NCBI GenBank assembly: GCA_002170735.1
Contig: NHIV01000045.1
Coordinates: 1 to 5,735 of the forward strand
Origin: a bacterium TMED198
GTDB taxonomy: Bacteria > Fidelibacterota > Marinisomatia > SCGC-AAA003-L08 > D37C17
Length of the DNA stretch: 5,735 nucleotides
Direction: 5' to 3'
This document shows positions 5,716-5,735 of the stretch, piece by piece (the first letter of the stretch is position 1; each line of letters begins with the position of its first letter). The position numbers were made by a program, and so were the translations under genes. Below the pieces are notes generated by a model. That model was not told the DNA's origin, made no database searches, and was given only the letters and a program-made list of their open reading frames with translations.

Positions 5716-5735
5716 TTTGGCGCATAATATATATT
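5716..5735. repeat. 20-bp direct repeat, right copy (reaches window edge)
   Basis: It is identical to 484-503 in sequence and orientation. It is cut by the window end, so the true shared length may be greater. On the left the match stops after the three Ts: GG precedes them here, whereas two more Ts precede them in the left copy. The copies bracket about 5.2 kb containing the permease, binding protein, aminotransferase and small ORF. Confidence 0.8.

Noticed and set aside
5527..5727. A 66-residue hydrophobic frame starting TTG (or ATG at 5566)
   Set aside because: It has no ribosome-binding site and T-driven hydrophobic composition. It also runs through imperfect duplications and ends inside the 20-bp repeat.
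5690..5735. A GGTTCAAGC segment resembling a tRNA T-loop near the right edge
   Set aside because: The base that should pair with G53 is A rather than C, the flanking stems do not pair, and no acceptor, D or anticodon arm can be drawn.
1..5735. CRISPR array, transposon or phage genes
   Set aside because: There are no regularly spaced repeats, no recombinase-like ORF and no terminal inverted repeats. The only large-scale repeat is the 20-bp direct pair.

Overview
The window is AT-rich and bacterial, with short intergenic gaps and sparse Shine-Dalgarno sequences. It carries a TAXI-type TRAP transporter whose solute-binding protein closely resembles those of Alphaproteobacteria. A streamlined marine alphaproteobacterium is the best guess. 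That is inferred from family resemblance and base composition; no marker gene is present to settle taxonomy.

Layout. Bases 1-429 (+) are the 3' end of a TPR protein gene that enters from the left. Bases 430-560 are a convergent gap holding a 20-bp sequence repeated exactly at the right edge, plus a small perfect inverted repeat. Bases 561-2900 (-) encode a fused TRAP permease (DctQ-like plus DctM-like) with a C-terminal DUF3394-type domain. Bases 2901-2976 hold a strong U-tailed hairpin. Bases 2977-3969 (-) encode the periplasmic TAXI binding protein. Bases 3970-4087 are a divergent control region with a near-consensus sigma70-type promoter for the transporter, whose -35 box is one arm of a perfect palindrome. 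Bases 4088-5338 (+) encode a PLP-dependent class I/II aminotransferase. Bases 5339-5735 hold a hairpin, a possible 34-residue ORF, T-rich sequence with imperfect tandem repeats, and the second copy of the 20-bp repeat.

How it fits together. The binding protein and permease form one transcription unit, read leftward. The hairpin between them would give more binding protein than permease. TAXI systems that have been studied carry glutamate, related amino acids or 2-oxoacids. A divergent aminotransferase sharing the same control region suggests uptake of an amino or keto acid followed by transamination. The exact substrate cannot be read from the sequence.

No tRNA, rRNA, CRISPR array, transposase or integrase was found. 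I do not see a clearly new biological system. The items most worth a second look are the palindrome on the transporter promoter, the 20-bp direct repeats bounding the transporter-aminotransferase block, the intra-operon terminator, and the unexplained 34-codon ORF with the repeat tract behind it.
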